Positions 34,185 through 42,679 of a stretch of DNA of 64,000 nt are shown here, piece after piece. The stretch lies in the NCBI GenBank assembly GCA_036824505.1, contig DAITAA010000010.1, positions 44,455 through 108,454 on the forward strand, written 5' to 3'. This DNA comes from SCUD01 sp036824505. GTDB taxonomy: Bacteria; Pseudomonadota; Gammaproteobacteria; Steroidobacterales; Steroidobacteraceae. Below the pieces are notes generated by a model. It was not told the origin of the DNA. It worked only from the letters and a program-made list of their open reading frames with translations, and did not search any database. Position 1 is the first letter of the stretch. Each line of letters starts with the position of its first letter. A program made the position numbers and the translations under genes.

Positions 34185-35480
34185 TCAGGATCCGGTCGCC
34201 CCGATCGGCTCCACGCGCGCCGCGGGAAAGCGGACTTCGATGCGCGTACCGACACCTGCCTGGCTCTCGATGTGCACGGGCCAGCCGAAGCGGTCGGACA
34301 GGCGCCGCACGATGGACAAGCCGACGCCAAAGCCACCGCGGCGCGCCGACTCGCCGCGGGCGAATGGCTGGTAGATCTCGGCGAGCCTCTCCGCTGCGAT
34401 GCCGACGCCGGTATCGCGGATCACGACCCCCTGCGCGTCGATCGTGACCTCGACTTCGCCGCGATCGGTGTAGGAAAACGCGTTGCGCAGCAGGTTGCCC
34501 ACCAGCACCGCGAGCACTCGCTCCGGCGCCTCGAGGTGCAGGCGGTGGGTGGCGATCAGCCGCGACTCGATGGACCTGCCTTCGGCCAGCAGGCGCGCGC
34601 GCGCCAGTTCCTCCGCCACCACGTCGTTGACGCACAGCACGCTCGTCGGCAGCCCCGCCACGGATTCGCGCGCCAGCAGCAGAAAGGCGCTCGTCAGCTC
34701 GTCCATGTCTTTCGCCGCGCGCCGGATGCGCTCCGCGGCGCGCCGGCTGGTGTCGGAGAGCCGCTCGTCGGCGAGCAGGAGCTCTGCAGAGATGTGGATC
34801 ACGGTGAGGGGGCTGCGCAGCTCGTGGCTGGCATCGCGCGTGAACTCCCGTTCGCGGGCGATGAACTCGCCGAGGCGCTCGGAGTAACGGGCGAGCGCAT
34901 CGGCCAGTTCCTGGACCTCGTCGTCCGTGGACGGCAGGCGCGTGCGGTCGAAGCGCCCGGGCTCTGCCGCAGAGGGGTCGAGCTCCCGCACCTGGCGGGC
35001 GAGCGCGATCACCGGCGAGAAGGCGCGCCGCGAGGCGCGGAAGGCGAGCCAGGTCGAGAGATACAGGACGAGCAGCACGAGGGCGAGCGGCAGCAGGCCG
35101 AACAGCGTCGCGAGGCGCGCGACGCCGCCCCGGTCGAAGACGAGGACCAGGCGCTTGCCCGCGTGCTCCGAGACGTATACGACATTCCGGCGCGCACCGT
35201 CATTCCAGTCGTGGAAGCCGCGCGGGAGTGCAACGACCTCGCGCGGCCCGCCGTCGATGTACCCGGTGAGGTTCAGCGTGGCGGGCAGGGGATGCGCCGG
35301 GTCGGCGTCGCGGCGCGCCCAGTAGAAATCCGCCTCGTCGCGAAGTGCCTGGCGGATCAGCACACCCTCGAGCATCACGTTGGCAAGGAACACGCTGACG
35401 ATGGCCGCAATGCCGATGAAGGCGGCCTGCAACATGAACGCGCGGCTGAGCCGCGTGCGGACCCCGCTAACCGCCGCCAT
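34185..35480 (-). CDS. Two-component sensor histidine kinase
   Basis: About 431 residues from ATG 35480, overlapping the response regulator gene by 14 bases. Two membrane helices (~15-38 and ~130-150, LLPLALVLLVLYLSTWLAF) flank a periplasmic sensor of about 90 residues. HAMP, then the H-box FTRDASHELRSPLTVI with the phospho-His near 222, N-box VLVGNLLRNAFSYTDRG, G1 VIRDTGVGIA, F/G2 FARGESARRGGFGVGLSIV. All catalytic boxes are intact. The sensed signal is unknown. It sits directly upstream of, and in the same direction as, the ECF sigma operon. Confidence 0.92.
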   Translation of the reverse strand: MAAVSGVRTRLSRAFMLQAAFIGIAAIVSVFLANVMLEGVLIRQALRDEADFYWARRDADPAHPLPATLNLTGYIDGGPREVVALPRGFHDWNDGARRNVVYVSEHAGKRLVLVFDRGGVARLATLFGLLPLALVLLVLYLSTWLAFRASRRAFSPVIALARQVRELDPSAAEPGRFDRTRLPSTDDEVQELADALARYSERLGEFIAREREFTRDASHELRSPLTVIHISAELLLADERLSDTSRRAAERIRRAAKDMDELTSAFLLLARESVAGLPTSVLCVNDVVAEELARARLLAEGRSIESRLIATHRLHLEAPERVLAVLVGNLLRNAFSYTDRGEVEVTIDAQGVVIRDTGVGIAAERLAEIYQPFARGESARRGGFGVGLSIVRRLSDRFGWPVHIESQAGVGTRIEVRFPAARVEPIGATGS

Positions 35481-36189
35481 CGTCGGCAAGCCGGTATCCC
35501 GCCGCGGCGACGGTGTGTAGCAGCGCGCGGCCGAACGGCCGGTCGATCGCCTTGCGCAGGTTGTAGAGGTGGCTGCGCAACGCATCACTGTCGGGCGGCA
35601 CCTCGCCCCAGACCTCACGCTCGAGGTCGCGACGGCTGACGACGCGGGGCGAGGCACGCGCGAGCACCGTAAGCAGCCGAAAACTGATGGGCGTGAGCGA
35701 GAGCGCGCGGCCGGCGCGCATTACCTTGAGCGTCGCGAGGTCGAGGGTCAGGTCGCCGACCGTGTAGATCTCGCGCGCGGTCGCGCCGCGGTGACGGCGC
35801 ACCATGCTGCGCAGGCGTGCCTCCAGCTCGCGAACCTCGAAAGGCTTCACGAGGTAGTCGTCCGCGCCGGCGTCGAGGCCGGTGATCTTGTCCTCGAGCG
35901 TGTCACGCGCGGTCAGCATCAGGATCGGGGTCTCGCGGCGCGCCTCCTCCCGCAGCTTGCGGCAGACCGACAGGCCGTCGAGCCCGGGCAGCATGACGTC
36001 GAGCACGATCACGTCGTAGGTATTGGTCACCGCGAGGTGCAGCCCCGTTACGCCGTCGGCGGCGCAGTCGACCGCATAGCCGTGCGGCTCGAGGAAGTCG
36101 ACGATGGACTCCGCGATGTCGCGGTGGTCCTCAATCAGCAGCAGGCTGGCCTGCCGCGTTTCGTCCGGCAATGCGTGCGGTCGGATCAT
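35467..36189 (-). CDS. OmpR-family response regulator
   Basis: 240 residues from ATG 36189. Receiver domain with LLLIEDHRDIAESIVDFLE, the acceptor Asp in YDVIVLDVMLPGLDGLSVC, ILMLTARDTLEDKITGLDAG and the conserved Lys in DDYLVKPFE. The C-terminal winged helix (TLDLATLKVMRAGRALSLTP, SFRLLTVLARASPRVVSRRD) ends with RKAIDRPFGRALLHTVAAAG and YRL, matching OmpR/PhoB DNA-binding domains. It precedes and overlaps its kinase gene. Targets are unknown; the neighbouring secreted protein and ECF module are candidates. Confidence 0.93.
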   Translation of the reverse strand: MIRPHALPDETRQASLLLIEDHRDIAESIVDFLEPHGYAVDCAADGVTGLHLAVTNTYDVIVLDVMLPGLDGLSVCRKLREEARRETPILMLTARDTLEDKITGLDAGADDYLVKPFEVRELEARLRSMVRRHRGATAREIYTVGDLTLDLATLKVMRAGRALSLTPISFRLLTVLARASPRVVSRRDLEREVWGEVPPDSDALRSHLYNLRKAIDRPFGRALLHTVAAAGYRLADDGGG

Positions 36190-36257
36190 GGGCGGGAACA
36201 AGCGTTCATGGGTGTACCGGTCAGAGTTTAACCGGGTGCGGAGCCGGGGATGCGGAG

Positions 36258-36311
36258 GCGGACGGCCGGCAGTCGGTGGGGGATGCAAAAAACTGCCGGC
36301 CGCCCGTCCGC
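36258..36311 (-). terminator. Long inverted repeat downstream of the secreted protein gene
   Basis: Arms GCGGACGGCCGGCAGT and ACTGCCGGCCGCCCGTCCGC can pair with one small bulge around a loop that has an A6/T6 run. It lies a few bases after the stop of the reverse gene at 36318 and before the response regulator start. Likely ends that transcript. Confidence 0.55.
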
Positions 36312-36317
36312 GGGGGA

Positions 36318-36950
36318 TCAGCCGCCGTCGAGGTCGCGGATGCGGGCCTCGATGCGGGCGGTGCCGATCGGGAAGCCGGCGGTGAACACGCCTTGCAGCC
36401 CGAACGCAGCATTGAGGGTCTCGGCCGCGGTGCGCGTCAGCGTCACGCTTGCGTGCCGAACCGTCAGGCGGCCGGCGATGCTGCCGGACTCGGGCGTTAC
36501 CGAGGGCGCCTGCGTCAGCGTGATCGAGAACAGCGGCAGGCGGCCGACGATCGTGTCATTGGCCTTCACGACGCCGGAAAGTTTCAACCGCCCGCTCGAT
36601 CCGATGTTATCGATGATGAAGGAGGTGAGTGCGACGCGCGTGTCGCCCGCAGTCAGCGTCAGGCCGCCGGAGTGCAGGATTTCGAGCTTCGGGCCCGAAG
36701 CGTCCAGTTCACCGGTCGGGATCGGGAAGACGACACTTGCGCCGCTGCTGGTCGGGTACAGGCCGCCCGGCAGGACGTTGCCGGGTGCGACTCCGAGCGC
36801 GACGAGCGCCTTCAGCAGGTCATCGGACAGCGCGACAGTCGTATGACCCGAGACAAGCTGCACCGATGGCGCCGCGACGGCCGCTTGGGCGAAAGCCAGG
36901 GCGCCGGCGAGTACGAGGGCGATCCCCCCGGTCTTCTTCATTGCAGACAT
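36318..36950 (-). CDS. Secreted protein of unknown family
   Basis: About 210 residues from ATG 36950, with GGAGG seven bases upstream. Signal peptide IALVLAGALAFAQAAVAA, then a beta-rich mature protein: PSVQLVSGHTTVALSDDLLK, GPKLEILHSGGLTLTAGDTR, VALTSFIIDNIGSSGRLKLS, SIAGRLTVRHASVTLTRTAA, ending ARIEARIRDLDGG. It contains no Cys and no lipobox. I recognise no enzyme motif; the repeated strand pattern could be a ligand-binding or structural periplasmic domain. Divergent from the large hydrolase gene with about 265 bases between, a space that probably holds both promoters. Confidence 0.75.
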   Translation of the reverse strand: MSAMKKTGGIALVLAGALAFAQAAVAAPSVQLVSGHTTVALSDDLLKALVALGVAPGNVLPGGLYPTSSGASVVFPIPTGELDASGPKLEILHSGGLTLTAGDTRVALTSFIIDNIGSSGRLKLSGVVKANDTIVGRLPLFSITLTQAPSVTPESGSIAGRLTVRHASVTLTRTAAETLNAAFGLQGVFTAGFPIGTARIEARIRDLDGG

Positions 36951-37216
36951 GATGATCCTCCATGAGTGTAGGTTGACGTGCAGGCGAAGGATGACCGACG
37001 CGGCGTGATCGCGCGGTGAATGCCTCGTGAAGGCGGCGTGAAAGCGCGCGCAGGCATCCAGGTCGCAGCGGAGCAGCGCGCGAAGCACCCGGCTGCGCAT
37101 GCGGCGCGTCGTGGATTGCAGCGTGCTGGTCACCGAGCACGACCCCCCCTCGACGCCGTGCGGTTCGGAACGATCCGCCTTTGTGAGGGTCGGAAATCTG
37201 CGTGATAGCATTCGTC
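36951..37216. other. Divergent intergenic region
   Basis: Space between the divergent starts of the secreted protein and hydrolase genes. I saw no clear promoter motif or operator by eye and no small gene. Confidence 0.4.
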
Positions 37217-39967
37217 ATGCAGGCGGAGTTTCTGCGCGCGCAGCGTCTGTTCACCGCGCTCATTGGCGCGGCTGCCGCATGCATTGCGGCCGTGAGCTTT
37301 GCCGCCGAATTGCCGAGCGGCTGGCAGTTCGAAGGCGGCACGCTCAGCTGGACGAGTTCGACGCCGCTGCGCGTGGGCGGCGCGCGCTACGAGTTCCGGT
37401 CCGGCGCCCGGCTGCTCGGCTACCCCATTCAGGAGGGCGACCGCCTAAGCCTGCGCCTGACCGCAGCCGAGCCACCGGCGGAGCTCTCCGTCTGGGCCGC
37501 CGGCAGGCGCATCGACCAGCCGCTGACCGCGCGCCGCGGCGCCGCACCGGCACCACTCGAGCCGGTGACCGCTGCGGCCGCATTCGATGCGGCAGTGCCC
37601 GGGCGCTATCGCACCCAGCGCCTGCGCTACCAGCTCGCCGGTCTCGAGATCCGCGACTACCCGGCCCCCATCGAGGTTCTTGCGGAAGTCACGGAGCCCT
37701 TGGGCGACATCGGCCCCATGCCGCTGGTGCTGTTCCTGCACGGCCGGCACAGCACCTGCTATCGCGGCGGGCCGGACGGGGAGGCTTCCGCCGACTGGCC
37801 TTGCCCGGCGGGCTGGCGTCCCGTGCCGAGCCATGCCGGCTACCGCTACATCGCAGACGTGCTCGCATCGCAGGGATACCTGGTCGTGTCGATCGCCGCA
37901 AACGGCGTCAACGGACAGGACGGGATCTTCCTTGACGGCGGAGCCTCCGCGCGCTCCGGGCTGGTGCGCCATCACCTCGCGTTGTGGGCGCGCTGGAGCA
38001 TCGCGGGCGGGGACCCCTGGGGCGGGCGATTCCGCGGGCGCGTGAATCTCCGTAAGGTCGTGCTCGTCGGCCATAGTCGCGGCGGTGAGGGCGTCGAGCG
38101 CGCCGCCATCGATTCCGATGCAAGCGATCCATGGAAAATCCGCGGCCTGGTCCTGATCGGACCAACGGCATTCGGCCGGCAAGTCGCCGCCGGAGCCCAC
38201 ACCACGGTGATCCTGCCGTTCTGCGACGGCGACGTCTCGGACCTCCAGGGCCAGCAATACGTCGACATCGGCCGGAGCCTCGCGCACGACCGGGCGCTGC
38301 GCACGTCCGTGATGGCGATGGGCGCGAATCACAACTACTTCAACACCGAGTGGACGCCCGGCCTCTCGAAGTCGCCGGCCTGGGATGACTGGTTCGATCC
38401 CGCCGACCCGCAGTGCGGCGACACCCGCGAGCGCCGGCTCCTGCCCGCGGAACAACAGTCCGTTGGTCTCGCTTACACGGCGGCCCTCGTCGACCTCGCC
38501 GTCGCCGGCCAGAAGCGCTCGCTGGCGCTCCTCGACGGCACGCGCGTGAAGCCGGCGACGATCGGGCGCGCCGACACCTTCGTGCACGCGATCGGCGGCG
38601 GCAAGGAACTGCTCTATGCGGCCGGCACGGGCGCGGCCGTGACCGGATCACTCCTGTACGCGCGCGAGTGCCGCGGCTATTTCTTTGCCGGTCCCTTCGA
38701 TCTTCGCTGCGGCTGCGCGCCGGCGCTGGCATTCGAGCTGACCCCGCACTGGTCGCCGATGTCCTTCGTCGAGACGGCACCGCCGCCGCGCGCGCTTGAG
38801 GTCGCGTGGAACCGCGGGGGAGGGAGACTACTCATACCCGTTTCGCCGCCTGCCGCGCGCGCGGATGCCCTCGATTTTCGCATCGCCGGCGAACCCGGCG
38901 CGGGCCCCATCGAGCTCGACGTCCGCGTGCGCGACGCCGCGGGCCGCTGGACAGCGGTCGGCGCACGCCCGCTGCAAGTGCGCGCCTATCACGGCCCGAG
39001 CCCGCTCGGGAAAGTCATCGCACGGCAGGCGCGCGTGAGCCTGCACGGCGCGCCTGTCGACTTCGGGAGCGTCAAGGCGATCGAGCTCAGACCCCGCGCG
39101 CAGAGCGGCCGCTTCTGGCTCCTCGACGTGTCCGTCTGGCGGAACACCCTCCCGGACGTCAGCCCGGCTTACCTGCCGCGCGTGAGCGTCGCCGACGTGA
39201 TCGCGGAGGAGGGAGACGCCGGCACGATCACGATCCACGTGCCGATCCGCATCGAAGGCAAGGTGAAACACCGCGCACGCCTGTGGGTGCAGATCAACGA
39301 TTTCAATAATTTCGATCATCCGAGCACCGGCTTCCCGCTCGTGCTCGAGCCAGGCACGAAATCTGCAACGGTGCCGTTCACCTACGCGGCCGACGAAATC
39401 TACACGCCGTTCCGGCAACCGGCACAAGTCGTGCTGCTTGCCCGCAGCAACGCGGTGACCGGCGACTTCGAGGGCTCGCTCACCGTCGAGGAAGACGATC
39501 CACCGCCCGTATTGACGGCGGATGCCAAGGACGTCACCGCCGCCGAAGGCGGCTCCCTCGCCTGGACTTTCCGGCTGTCCGAGCCGCTCGCCGGCTGGGT
39601 CTTCTGGCCGATCGAGCTTGTGCCAGCGGCCGCCGGCGTCCGCGAGCTGGACACGGACGATGTTCCGCCAGCCTTCCTCGAACAATACGGAATCGCTCCG
39701 CCCGCTCCCGCGGTCCCGCTCTGGCAACTCGGCATTTCTTTCGGCATCGAATTCGCGCCAGGCGAGCAGGTGAAGTCAGTCTCGATTCCGATTGCGCAGG
39801 ACGCTCTGGCGGAGGGCGAGGAAGGCCTTGCCCTGCGGCTGCGCGCCGAGGACGATCCGATCGTGCCGAATCCCATCGAGCTGACGGGGACAGTGCCGGG
39901 CGTCAAGGCGTCGGACGCCGCCGTGCCCGCGGGTTCGCCCGCCGCTGAGCACGAGGCGGCGATGTAG
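37217..39967 (+). CDS. Large secreted alpha/beta hydrolase with C-terminal Calx-beta-like domains
   Basis: About 916 residues; ATG 37217 is preferred over GTG 37202. Signal peptide ALIGAAAACIAAVSFAAELP. An N-terminal beta domain (~30-170) precedes an alpha/beta hydrolase: LVLFLHGRHSTC (oxyanion region), VLVGHSRGGEGV (nucleophile Ser near 290), the Asp region around LPFCDGDVSDLQGQQYVDIG, and candidate catalytic His in AMGANHNYFNTEWTPG. This resembles the cutinase/PET-hydrolase-like and lipase-like superfamily. After residue ~660 come two Calx-beta-like repeats (VSVADVIAEEGDAGTITIHV; DVTAAEGGSLAWTFRLSEPL). Extracellular ester hydrolysis is inferred; substrate unknown. The last five codons lie inside btuC-like DNA. 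Confidence 0.82.
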   Translation: MQAEFLRAQRLFTALIGAAAACIAAVSFAAELPSGWQFEGGTLSWTSSTPLRVGGARYEFRSGARLLGYPIQEGDRLSLRLTAAEPPAELSVWAAGRRIDQPLTARRGAAPAPLEPVTAAAAFDAAVPGRYRTQRLRYQLAGLEIRDYPAPIEVLAEVTEPLGDIGPMPLVLFLHGRHSTCYRGGPDGEASADWPCPAGWRPVPSHAGYRYIADVLASQGYLVVSIAANGVNGQDGIFLDGGASARSGLVRHHLALWARWSIAGGDPWGGRFRGRVNLRKVVLVGHSRGGEGVERAAIDSDASDPWKIRGLVLIGPTAFGRQVAAGAHTTVILPFCDGDVSDLQGQQYVDIGRSLAHDRALRTSVMAMGANHNYFNTEWTPGLSKSPAWDDWFDPADPQCGDTRERRLLPAEQQSVGLAYTAALVDLAVAGQKRSLALLDGTRVKPATIGRADTFVHAIGGGKELLYAAGTGAAVTGSLLYARECRGYFFAGPFDLRCGCAPALAFELTPHWSPMSFVETAPPPRALEVAWNRGGGRLLIPVSPPAARADALDFRIAGEPGAGPIELDVRVRDAAGRWTAVGARPLQVRAYHGPSPLGKVIARQARVSLHGAPVDFGSVKAIELRPRAQSGRFWLLDVSVWRNTLPDVSPAYLPRVSVADVIAEEGDAGTITIHVPIRIEGKVKHRARLWVQINDFNNFDHPSTGFPLVLEPGTKSATVPFTYAADEIYTPFRQPAQVVLLARSNAVTGDFEGSLTVEEDDPPPVLTADAKDVTAAEGGSLAWTFRLSEPLAGWVFWPIELVPAAAGVRELDTDDVPPAFLEQYGIAPPAPAVPLWQLGISFGIEFAPGEQVKSVSIPIAQDALAEGEEGLALRLRAEDDPIVPNPIELTGTVPGVKASDAAVPAGSPAAEHEAAM

Positions 39968-40072
39968 ATTGCGATCCGCAAACCCCGCACCGGCACGCCA
40001 AGCACGCGCCCCTGCAACTCACCGCGCGAGCGCATCGAGTGGCCGCGCTGCGAGCAGGCACGCCGGAATGGC
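39953..40072 (-). pseudogene. btuC fragment B (continues fragment A)
   Basis: On the minus strand this encodes GRVLGVPVRGLRIAIYIAAS, matching the intact BtuC. It aligns to 58083-58204 with about seven mismatches and one 2-base deletion (frameshift) in about 120 bases. Its first bases GAGG (39953-39956) are also the last bases of fragment A (21116-21119). The two fragments are therefore contiguous parts of one gene segment, separated by 18.8 kb. The hydrolase stop codon at 39965 falls within this fragment. Confidence 0.85.
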
Positions 40073-40301
40073 TACTGGGCGCAATTGAGTTTTGGGCGCG
40101 AACAATGGGCGACCGTGGCGAAGCAGGCGAATATGCGAGGCGATTAGCCGCATGCCCGCGACTATCGGGTAGCAGCCCGCCATGGATTGCCAATGGCTGA
40201 CTACTATGAATCTCGTGACAGGCTATAGCCCAACTCGGCTTCAATTTGATTGTCGGGGGAGACAGCAGGGCAATCGAGTCGCGGTTCGGCAGGGGGGGGA
40301 T

Positions 40302-40550
40302 ATGGATCCTGCAGAGATCGAAAAATGCCCGGCAGGTGTCGGAGCGCGCCCTGACAGTCTCGAATCGTTGCTGCCGAAAGCCGCTGCTTCGACGCCAGCG
40401 CAGGCCGCCAGGCCCGCTGCGGCAAAGGCTACGTCGCTGAAGCCGGAATTTGGCGACCGGCTGTCGCCCGGCGGCGAGTTCCTGCTGTGGGTTTGCATTG
40501 CGCTGGTGTTGTTTCACGCCGGCTATGTCGAGTCCGTGCCTCACGCCTGA
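40302..40550 (+). CDS. Small hypothetical protein with one membrane helix
   Basis: 82 residues from ATG 40302, which has a run of G (GGGGGGGA) just upstream as a ribosome site. The N-terminal 50 residues are soluble (MDPAEIEKCPAGVGARPDSL, then Ala/Pro-rich). A helix FLLWVCIALVLFHAGYVE lies at the end. No family recognised. It lies between btuC fragment B and the glycan operon. Confidence 0.45.
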   Translation: MDPAEIEKCPAGVGARPDSLESLLPKAAASTPAQAARPAAAKATSLKPEFGDRLSPGGEFLLWVCIALVLFHAGYVESVPHA

Positions 40551-41186
40551 GCACCCAGGGTGGCGTTTGCGGTCGTGCCGGCGATGGTCGTCGTAACTAT
40601 GCGGTTGGGTATCAGGTTGCGGGCGAGCTGGCCGGTCTGCAGCGTGGCGGGCATGGTGTTCGCGATCAACTGCACGCGCCTCGTGTTCGATACCGATCTC
40701 AAATCGGTCGCGGGGCAGACCGCGCTCGCCATCGTCTACGCGCGCCAGCTCTAACTTGCGTACTACTTCATCCGGAACAGCGAATTGGTCAAGAGTATCG
40801 CGAGCATCGCGCCGTATGCGGGCCACATCTGCGTCATGGCGGCGGCGCCGGGTGTTACCTTCGATACCGGCGGGCTACAGTAGCAGCGCATGCTGGTGGT
40901 CGGCCAGAATGTCCAGGCGCGGGATCAGCCGGGTCGGGCCACACCGACTGAACGGAGACGGAAAGAATGCGGTGGGATGATCCTCCTGTTACGTTTGGGC
41001 CGCGACACTGCTCGCTGTCCCGCCACTGACTAAAGCGCTCGAGCAGAATATTATCGTGGAGAAGCGTCCCAGGGATCAAAAATTCAAACGCGCAGCGACA
41101 TTCGCCAAGATTCATTGGTTTGCCCGGACCAGACGAAAGATTGATTCGCCGTCGTCATCGTCTTGCGTCGCCGTCAGGCGCGTGAG
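40551..41186. other. Gene-poor stretch, possibly degraded coding DNA
   Basis: No confident gene. A frame at 40560-40754 encodes a hydrophobic 64-residue peptide (AMVVVTMRLGIRLRASW, AGMVFAINCTRLVF), followed after its stop by YYFIRNSELVKSIASIAPYA in the same frame up to about 40866. The continuity across a stop suggests the remains of a membrane-protein gene. The rest shows nothing. The promoter of the glycan operon should lie toward the end of this stretch. Confidence 0.45.
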
Positions 41187-42449
41187 ATGACATTGGATAA
41201 TTCAATAAATTCACCCGCACGGGGTCCGCAAGACCGGATCGGGCGCGTCCTGATCGTGGCGCCGCAACCGTTCTACGAGGATCGCGGAACGCCAATCGCC
41301 GTCGGCCAGCTGATCGCCGCGCTGGCGACGCTCGGAGCGAAGATCGACCTCCTCACGTACCCGGTCGGTGCCGAAATCTCGATCCAAAATCTGCGCATCC
41401 TTCGGTGCCGAAATCCGCTCGCTTATCGAGATGTACCGATCGGATTCTCGCTGCGAAAGGTAGTGCTTGACCTCAGCATGCTTCCACGGCTGGCCGCGTT
41501 GATCAGACGCGGCGACTATGATGTCGTGCATGTTCTCGAGGAGATGGCACTTCCTGCCATTGCCTTCTGCAAGTCGCGCCGCATCCCGGTTATCTATGAC
41601 ATGCAATCGAGCTTGCCGGATCAGCTGCGAACGCATTTTCTCTTTCGCCTGAGGCCGGCACGGTCGCTGATGCATTGGATCGAGACCTGGATGGTGAGGA
41701 ACGCGGACGCGATCATCTGCAGCGCGGGATTGCTCGATCACGTCAGATCGCTCGATCCAGACGCCCTGGCAAGGGAATGGTTATTTGTCGGCCAGGACGC
41801 AGGTAATCTCCCGGTCGAGAGCCTGCCTTCCGGTGTCGAATTGAATCTCGATGCCGATGCACGGCTGATCGTATACACCGGCACTTTCGAACCGTATCAG
41901 GGGCTCGATCTGCTGGTCGGCGCCATGCCGGAGGTTGCAGAAGTCTTCCCGAAAGCCGTGTTCCTCCTCATTGGTGCCCCCGCTGAGCATTTGACCGCCG
42001 ACAGCGAAACAGCAATGCGGATGACCCGGCAGGGCAATCTGCGCATCCTGCCGCGCCAGCGGCGTGGCGCAGTGCCAGCCTACCTGGCGCGCGCAGACGT
42101 TCTCGTTTCTCCGCGGGCTTACGGTGACAACGTGCCGCTGAAGATTTTTGATTACATAAAGTCCGGAAAACCAATTGTGGCGACGGATATCCGTGGCCAC
42201 CGCAGCCTTCTCAGCGAAGAAATGGCGGTTCTGGTCCCATGCACGAGCGAGGCGATAGCGAAGGGCATCGTGAGGTTGCTAAGGGACCCGGCCCTCGGCG
42301 TGCGCATTGCCCGGCAGGCGCTAGAGGCCGCCGGCAGGAGTCACGACGGGAAGTCGTTCGCCGAGCAGGTCAAGGCCCTGTACCTTGAGGCGATGAACCG
42401 TGACAGTAGCCAGGCTGGTAACCGCGGGTCTGGAAGCGCCGCCACATGA
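41187..42449 (+). CDS. Glycosyltransferase family 4
   Basis: About 420 residues; ATG 41187 (MTLDNS). GT-B fold: N-terminal Rossmann RVLIVAPQPFYEDRGTPIAV, then DYDVVHVLEEMALPAIAF and AIICSAGLLDHV. C-terminal domain has LIVYTGTFEPYQGLDLLVGA, LPRQRRGAVPAYLARADVLV, and the donor-binding region SPRAYGDNVPLKIFDYIKSG, KPIVATDIRGHRSLL. It is a retaining transferase presumably using a nucleotide sugar for cell-surface glycan assembly. It opens the forward glycan operon. Donor and acceptor are unknown. Confidence 0.9.
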   Translation: MTLDNSINSPARGPQDRIGRVLIVAPQPFYEDRGTPIAVGQLIAALATLGAKIDLLTYPVGAEISIQNLRILRCRNPLAYRDVPIGFSLRKVVLDLSMLPRLAALIRRGDYDVVHVLEEMALPAIAFCKSRRIPVIYDMQSSLPDQLRTHFLFRLRPARSLMHWIETWMVRNADAIICSAGLLDHVRSLDPDALAREWLFVGQDAGNLPVESLPSGVELNLDADARLIVYTGTFEPYQGLDLLVGAMPEVAEVFPKAVFLLIGAPAEHLTADSETAMRMTRQGNLRILPRQRRGAVPAYLARADVLVSPRAYGDNVPLKIFDYIKSGKPIVATDIRGHRSLLSEEMAVLVPCTSEAIAKGIVRLLRDPALGVRIARQALEAAGRSHDGKSFAEQVKALYLEAMNRDSSQAGNRGSGSAAT

Positions 42450-42673
42450 CCGGCTCATCGGTACATGAATGCGGGCGAGACGTAGCGGTGCGGACCAAGA
42501 CTTTGCCTCGATTGCGGTTCCCGCGCGCACATCGGGGCTCGACCGCGCTGATCCGGGCGGCCCTGGAACACGGCGATCTGCATCCAGCGGCCGTCATTCA
42601 TCGGCACGGCGCGCAAACTCTGCGGCGGCCTACTGAAGCTCCCCGACCAGACGTCGCGATCCTGGGTGGATAA
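42446..42673 (+). CDS. Possible small ORF between glycosyltransferase genes
   Basis: 75 codons beginning in an ATGA overlap with the preceding stop and ending seven bases before the next gene. The protein (MTGSSVHECGRDVAVRTKTL...) is rich in Arg, Ala and His and resembles nothing I know. Tight spacing is the only support; it may simply be a spacer or relic. Confidence 0.25.
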   Translation: MTGSSVHECGRDVAVRTKTLPRLRFPRAHRGSTALIRAALEHGDLHPAAVIHRHGAQTLRRPTEAPRPDVAILGG

Positions 42674-42679
42674 TACGAC

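Noticed and set aside
37445..38587. 380-codon minus-strand frame
   Set aside because: Antisense to the secreted hydrolase, which has signal peptide and catalytic motifs.
39903..40826. 307-codon minus-strand frame
   Set aside because: Crosses btuC fragment B and the small-protein region; no family signature and a Pro/Arg/Ser-rich composition.
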